Positions 58,449 to 64,000 of a stretch of DNA of 64,000 nucleotides are shown piece after piece. Position numbers and translations under genes: made by a program. Below the pieces are notes generated by a model. That model saw only the letters and a list, made by a program, of their open reading frames with translations. It made no database searches and was not told the origin of the DNA. Source of the DNA: Botryotinia globosa (taxonomy: Eukaryota; Ascomycota; Leotiomycetes; Helotiales; Sclerotiniaceae); the NCBI GenBank assembly GCA_014898425.1, contig RCSZ01000002.1:2790001-2854000 (forward strand), given 5' to 3'. The stretch's first letter is position 1. The number at the start of each line of letters is the position of its first letter.

Positions 58449-60304
58449 AGAGAGTAATAAAAGAGGAAAAGAAAGTACATTTTATCGTGTGTATCGGGTG
58501 AAGAATAGGATCTCTTGTCGATGTAAGTTGGGGTTTCTTCTTGTATGATATTGATGGATGATGTGATGGTTTAAAAGGCCTTTAAAAGTGTGTGCATATG
58601 CGGCGTTTTTTGTGTTGCTTTTCTTTTCGGTAGGTTACTAGGTTCTTGGGAAGAGAAGAGGGGAGGAAGGAAGGATGATTGTCGAATAGTGAAAAGTAAA
58701 TGGGAGATGGAAAAATGGAAAATGGAAAATGAGAAATGAGAAATGAGAAATCAGATAGCTCTTCTGAGATGTCTTTTTTGATAGTTGTAGAATACCTGAC
58801 GGATGGAGAGATCTGTGGGAAGAAGGGAGAGGATGGGGATGAAGAGGGAGTGGATGATGAAAAAGAAGAAGGGGATGAAGAGGGAGTGGATGGGGATGAA
58901 GAGGGAGTGGATGGGGATGAAGAGGGAGTGGATGGGGATGAAGAGGGAGTGGATGGGGATGAAGAGGGAGTGGATGGGGATGAAGAGGGAGTGGATAGGG
59001 ATGAAGAGGGAGTGGATGATGAAGAAGAAGAAGGGGATGAAGAAATACTCTCAGTCAATCAATGTAGAAATAAAATAAGCAAATAAGCGAATAAGCGAAT
59101 AAGCGAATAAATACACTTGTGGAAGATTGAATATATCAATCAATTTCTATGTGGACCCCTTTTCTTATTTATAATTCGCTTTGACGAATTTGGAATTTGC
59201 GATTTGGAATTTGTGATTTACGATTTGCGATTTGCGATTTGCGATTTGTGGAATTGAAGTCGAGGGTACTTTAAATAGATACTTAAACACTCTCATCTAC
59301 TTTTATCTATTATGTATATTGATTCTATTTATATAATATATTCTAGAATATTCAGAATAGAATATTGTAGTTAGGATGATAGTTGTGGTATAAGGTTTAT
59401 AATTTGTAAGAAGTAAGAAGAGAGTGTGCTAGAATCGAGATCTAGATCTAGATATGTTAAGAATTGAATAGGGAGAGGGGGGCGGGAAGGGTTGTGATGG
59501 ATTATATTTATTAGGTAGGGAGTCCTTAGATAGATACGTAGCTGTCTCTGTGTACTCACTGTACCCGCGCCGAGTATAGAGTGGCAGGGGGTCTCGCTTA
59601 TGTGGTATTGTAATCTGTTGGAACTTGGAGGAAGCTTATTGGATGCTGATGTGATATGGTGATATGGTGAAGTTTGATACATCATACATTCGATTATCTT
59701 GGGGTTGGAGAGAGAAATAGTAGATCCAGAGGTATTTAGACTATTATCTGTAATGAGAGTAAGGTTTTTGATACATCTCAAAAAATGATGATTTGGTGCC
59801 GAGGGGAGAGGAAAAGATGGATGCCTGCCGAAATTTGGTTGCCTGTTTGTATTGTGTTATCGCTGACGACGCTTTTTGATTTTGATTTTCTGTGCAGTGT
59901 GGTGTGGTTAGTGAGAATTCTTCTGCCTGTAAAAGAAGCACCGGTTGTCTTGGTTCTTGGTATTGAGAGGCAGGGGAAAGGGAAATGAAGGCAGATGGAT
60001 TTCTTGTTGAGTCGATGAGAGATGAAGGCATCGGTTTTTCTGTCTTGGTTTCTGGTTTCGAGATGGCGCAAGTAGAGGAAAAGATGAGGTGATTCGTAAG
60101 TACCTTGCTTTTGAAGACGTCGTGTGCATGCTTGTGGCGTTGTGATTTTTTAGAAGAGATATATAGGAGCCTCCTGCTGCAATCTATTCATTTCGTTTCT
60201 CAGTACTCATCGATCATAGTCTCCACACGAGGACATCAGGATTGAATCCTCGGAGAGTCAATGACACCAAGTACTTTACCTGCTCGAAATCATTCTTCCT
60301 CATT
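58449..60304. other. intergenic, no gene supported
   Basis: 1.86 kb. It includes GAAAT units near 58725-58750, the 21-bp array listed separately, AAGCGAATA units near 59085-59110 and GATTT units near 59196-59250. Overlapping frames on the minus strand (59371-60129) have no motif. A TATATAGGAG string near 60158 could serve the ABC transporter gene. Confidence 0.5.
58835..59030. repeat. 21-bp tandem array (GATGAAGAGGGAGTGGATGGG), about 8 copies
   Basis: The unit is 21 bp, so a plus-strand frame reads repeated EEGVDGD and a minus-strand frame reads Ser/Pro/Thr-rich repeats. Neither has other coding features, so I treat it as a repeat and not a gene. Confidence 0.85.
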
Positions 60305-63300
60305 ATGAAACTTTATTCAGATGTGCCTCTCGAACTGAGAGGATTCAACGAAACTAGTCTTATGGATGACGATAATTTCGGACCCTTCTACAAGGTTCCC
60401 GGGAAATCAACATTCGATTTCACACTCCTCTTTGAAGAAACAGTCCTCTCTATCATACCTTCGGTTTTCTTGTTAATCTTGATACCACCGCGAATTCAAC
60501 ACCTATGGAAATCCCCACTAAAAGTAATCAGAAGCCATCTTCTCACTAGCAAAATCGTAAGTTTTACGTATCCTGGCCCATCAAACCTTCCCTAACGAAA
60601 TAGATTCTCCTCTCCATCTTCAGTATCCTCCAAATCGTAAACATAATCGCAATCTCCCACTCCCCCCTTAAAACACGCGCCTCGCTACCCGCAGCTCTCC
60701 TCGTATTCACGGCCACCCTTGGTTTGTGCATTCTATCGTATTTTGAACATGGCAGGAATATTCGTCCCAGCTCCATCATTAGCGCATATCTCTTTTTCAC
60801 GTTACCTTTCGATGCCGCACAGTTGCGAACGAGATGGCTGCGCGGAGATGATGTAGCGGGGAACGCGATTTCGACGTCTATTTTGGGAGTTAAACTCCTG
60901 CTTTTAATTTTGGAGGCGAAAGGGAAAAGAGAGATTCTTTTCCCGAGATATGATTATCTTTCGCCGGAGAGTACGAGTGGATTGTTTGCGAGAAGTTTGT
61001 TTTGGTGGTTGATTCCGCTTTTTAAATTGGGGTTTGGAGGGGTGGTAAGAGACGAGCATTTATTTGTAGCAGATGGAGAGCTGTTGTCGGATGCTTGTGA
61101 AGATAGGTTGAGGAAATATTGGGGAAATCGTCTGAAATCCACTTCGTGTAATTGTTTCGTCAGAGAAGCTAATGGATGTTTAGGCACGAAATATCCTCAA
61201 AATCACAATTTCATGTGGATAATACTACGAGCAATGTTAGGACCACTGACTGCATCCATTCCACCACGTCTAGCGTTAGCATTCTTCCGCTTTATGCAAC
61301 CCTTCCTCATCAACAAGATCATCTCTCTCGTGAGTGATCCCGTCTCCAAATCACCCAACATTGGCTGGGGTCTAATCGCCGCTTCCGGACTCATCTATAC
61401 CGGTTTAGCCCTCACAGCAAGCGCATCTCAACACAAAGCCAACCGCATGACAACCATGGTACGAGGTGCTCTCATCAGCGCCATTTATTCCCACACCCTC
61501 GAACTCTCCCTATCAGATCTCGACCAATCCGCTGCAGTGACTCTCATGTCTTCAGATGTCGAACGTATTTGTGTTGCTTTACAACCAATCCATAATCTCT
61601 GGGCTAGTCCCCTCGAGATAGCACTAGCGATATGGTTACTGCAGAGAGAAATCGGGATTGCGCTTTTAGGTCCATTGTTTGTAACAATCATAGCAGTTTC
61701 GGGCCCGTTTTTCATGGCGAAATATATGGGCGCTGCGCAAAAGCTTTGGATGGATAGGATTCAGATGAGGATCGACACGTCGGTGAAAATGCTGCAATCT
61801 ATAAAGGGAGTCAAGATGTTAGGTCTCAATGAGAAGATATCCAGTATGATTTCTCAACTTAGAGAAATGGAGATCAGACATTCTCTGAAAATGAGGAGGC
61901 TGTTCGTGGTTATGATTGCTTTTGGTAACATGTCTGATATTTTTGCACCCGGTGCAGCCTTTATCATATATGTTATTGCGGCATCAGTGAATGGGAAAGT
62001 TCTGGATGTTTCATCGGCATTCACTGCATTGTCGCTTATTGCATTGCTGGTTGCGCCTATTCGAGCAATAGTGTTTGCGGCTCCACCGCTTATTGCTGCG
62101 GTGGGATGTCTAGATAGGATTGAGAGCTTTCTTACTTCGGCTACGCAGAGAGATCATCGTCTTTCATTACCGCGGGTGCAAGACTTATCAAGTGGTCGTG
62201 CCAGGTCTGGAATATTGTCTAGAGATGTATCTGCAGGTTCTGAGTTTGAGATTGAACATCTGACAGCTCGAGGAGATAGTTTTGAGTCACCGACAACGAT
62301 TGCTGTCAAAAATCTATCTCTCGCTTGGTCAACTGAGTCCCCTCCAGTCGTTACCGATGTGTCGTTTTCCGTTCAACCCGCCACCCTAACAATGATTATC
62401 GGACCAATTGGCAGCGGGAAATCTAGTCTTTTGAAAGGTCTTTTAGGAGAAATTCCCTCGACAAAAGGAAATATCTATATCAGCCACTCTGAAGTTGCAT
62501 TTGTGGATCAAACCTCTTGGATTCAAAATTGTAGTATTAGAGATAATATCATCGGGACTAGCGACTATGAATTTGCGTGGTACCAGAGAGTCATACATGT
62601 TTGTGCTTTGGAGAATGATATTGAAGGAATGATAGAGGGAGATGATACTATTGCGGGATCTGGAGGGGCTGCACTTTCGGGAGGCCAGAAACTGAGAATT
62701 GTATGTTTGTTTGAGTTTCTCACCGGTATGATTATGTTTAGAAACTGATATTGATAGGCACTTGCTCGAGCGGTTTACTCTCGTCATAAAATTTTGATGT
62801 TGGATGATGTATTCAGTGGTCTGGATATCGTTAGTGAAGAACAGATCTTTACTCGCTTACTCGGTAGACACGGATTACTTCGTCGATTGGGTATTACGAC
62901 TATACTAGTTACTCATGCGGTACATCGTTTATCATATGCGGATCATATTATCGCTTTAAATGTTCATGGTACGGTCGCCGAACAAGGAACGTTTTATGAT
63001 CTAACTAGGAAGAATGGATATGTGTCTCGTCTTACAACGAAACATGTGATAGAGACAGACACTTCTAAAGTGTCTGAATCTGTGGATATGAAAGATAATG
63101 ACGATACAGCGAGACAAATTGCAAGTGCGGACCTCGAGCGTCCGATTGGGAACTGGGCGACGTATCGATATTATTTTGAGAGTTTAGGATGGGGGAATAT
63201 GGGAATGTGGATGGGGATGATGGTTTGCTATTCTTTACTCTTGCAATTTCCTAGTAAGTTAAGTCATTTCTAACTATCCTCGGGCTTTTGTGTACACATA

Positions 63301-64000
63301 CTAAAGATTCAGATCTCTGGATCAAATTCTGGACAAGTGCTATTACCATTCATGGGAATTCAATCAATGGTTTCTACCTTGGTATACTCATAGCTGTCGA
63401 AGTAACCTCCATGTTTCTCCTCATGATCCTCGCCAGCACACTTCTCCTAAAAATGATTCCCCGATCCGCCAACATCTTACACACCGCACTTCTCAGCACC
63501 ATCTCCAAGGGCCCTCTCTACTTCCTCACCAAAACAGACACAGGATCAATCATCAACCGCTTGAGCCACGATCTCTCGGTCCTCGACTCCGAACTCCCCA
63601 TTGCGTTTCTAATCGTCATTAACAACATTTTCACATCCCTCATCCAAGCCCTACTCATCTGTATCTCCGCCTCCTATTTCTCTCTCGCACTCCCTTTTAT
63701 CCTCCTGCTCATCTACCTCCTCCAAAAATACTATCTCCGCACCTCCCGACAAATCCGCCTCATGGATCTCTCATCCAAAGCACCCCTCCACACGCATTTC
63801 CTCGAAACACTCAGTGGACTCCTCACCATCCGCGCATTCGGTTTTCACACCGTCATGCAACAACGCCATACAAAGCTCCTAGATGATTCCCAAAAGCCCT
63901 TCTATCTACTCTATTGCATCCAAGTATGGTTAATGCTTGTCATCGATCTCTTAGTTGCCGCTCTGGCTATTCTGCTCGTCGCGCTAGTAGTGAAATTGAG
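60305..64000 (+). CDS. ABCC-type (MRP-like) ABC transporter, partial at window end
   Basis: Four exons are visible, 60305-60556, 60604-62700, 62758-63253 and 63307 to the edge, covering 1179 residues. Introns are 47, 57 and 53 bp. An N-terminal membrane region (TMD0-like, about 1-215) precedes TMD1 and NBD1. NBD1 has Walker A GPIGSGKSSLLKG (about 684), Q-loop VDQTSWIQNCSIRDNI, signature LSGGQKLRIALARA (spliced across intron 2), Walker B HKILMLDDVFSGLD (about 792-805) and VTHAVHRL. The residue after the Walker B Asp is Asp, not Glu, the degenerate state usual for NBD1 of ABCC proteins. TMD2 starts in exon 4. NBD2 lies beyond the window. The family exports drugs, conjugates or metabolites from plasma membrane or vacuole. 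The start is the first in-frame ATG. Confidence 0.92.

Overview
This window looks like a nuclear chromosome segment of a filamentous ascomycete. The protein-coding genes carry short introns (43 to 125 bp, most near 50 to 60), usually with GTAAGT- or GTATGT-like donors and some with CTAAC-type branch sites. The gene set (Zn2Cys6 regulator, DHA2 pump, Rit1, Fzo1, Dma1, Nha1 and others) is typical of Pezizomycotina. A Botrytis/Sclerotinia-like Leotiomycete would fit the protein style, but that is an impression, not a search result.

Layout. 0-5 kb: an acyl-CoA dehydrogenase ending in the peroxisomal signal SKL, convergent with a divergent 14-3-3-like gene. 5-10 kb: gene-poor, with a 403-bp TA-flanked inverted-repeat element (MITE), one possible small Cys-containing gene and two long microsatellite arrays. 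10-15 kb: a Zn2Cys6 transcription factor and a DHA2 major facilitator on the same strand, a plausible regulator/efflux pair; an 18-bp CCG-CGG palindrome lies upstream of the pump. 17.7-18.6 kb: ribosomal protein uL1 (RPL10A). 19.3-19.7 kb: a three-exon gene for a 106-residue secreted protein with eight cysteines, which no single open frame reveals. 21.9-31.5 kb: a two-TM micro-ORF just ahead of a Myb/SANT-like nuclear protein, a coiled-coil protein, a DUF4202 protein and a six-exon orphan protein of 688 residues. 33-35 kb: RIT1. 36.8-37.3 kb: a second TA-flanked MITE of a different family, then about 70 copies of AAT. 38-46.5 kb: NHA1, FZO1 and VPS2, all on the plus strand. 47-49 kb: many short tandem repeats. 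49-55 kb: PTC1 (+) and DMA1 (-). 55-56 kb: more tandem repeats. 56.7-58.4 kb: MPP alpha subunit. 60.3 kb to the end: an ABCC transporter cut off by the window edge.

Most genes are independent housekeeping units. The exceptions that may act together are the transcription factor and the DHA2 pump. FZO1 and MPP alpha are both mitochondrial, but nothing suggests they form a cluster. No tRNA, rRNA or CRISPR array was recognised. The most unusual items are the hidden secreted Cys-rich gene, the orphan six-exon gene, the 14-3-3-like protein with an altered phosphopeptide pocket, the two MITEs, and splice oddities (a GC-AG intron, and a 54-nt intron that would stay in frame if retained).
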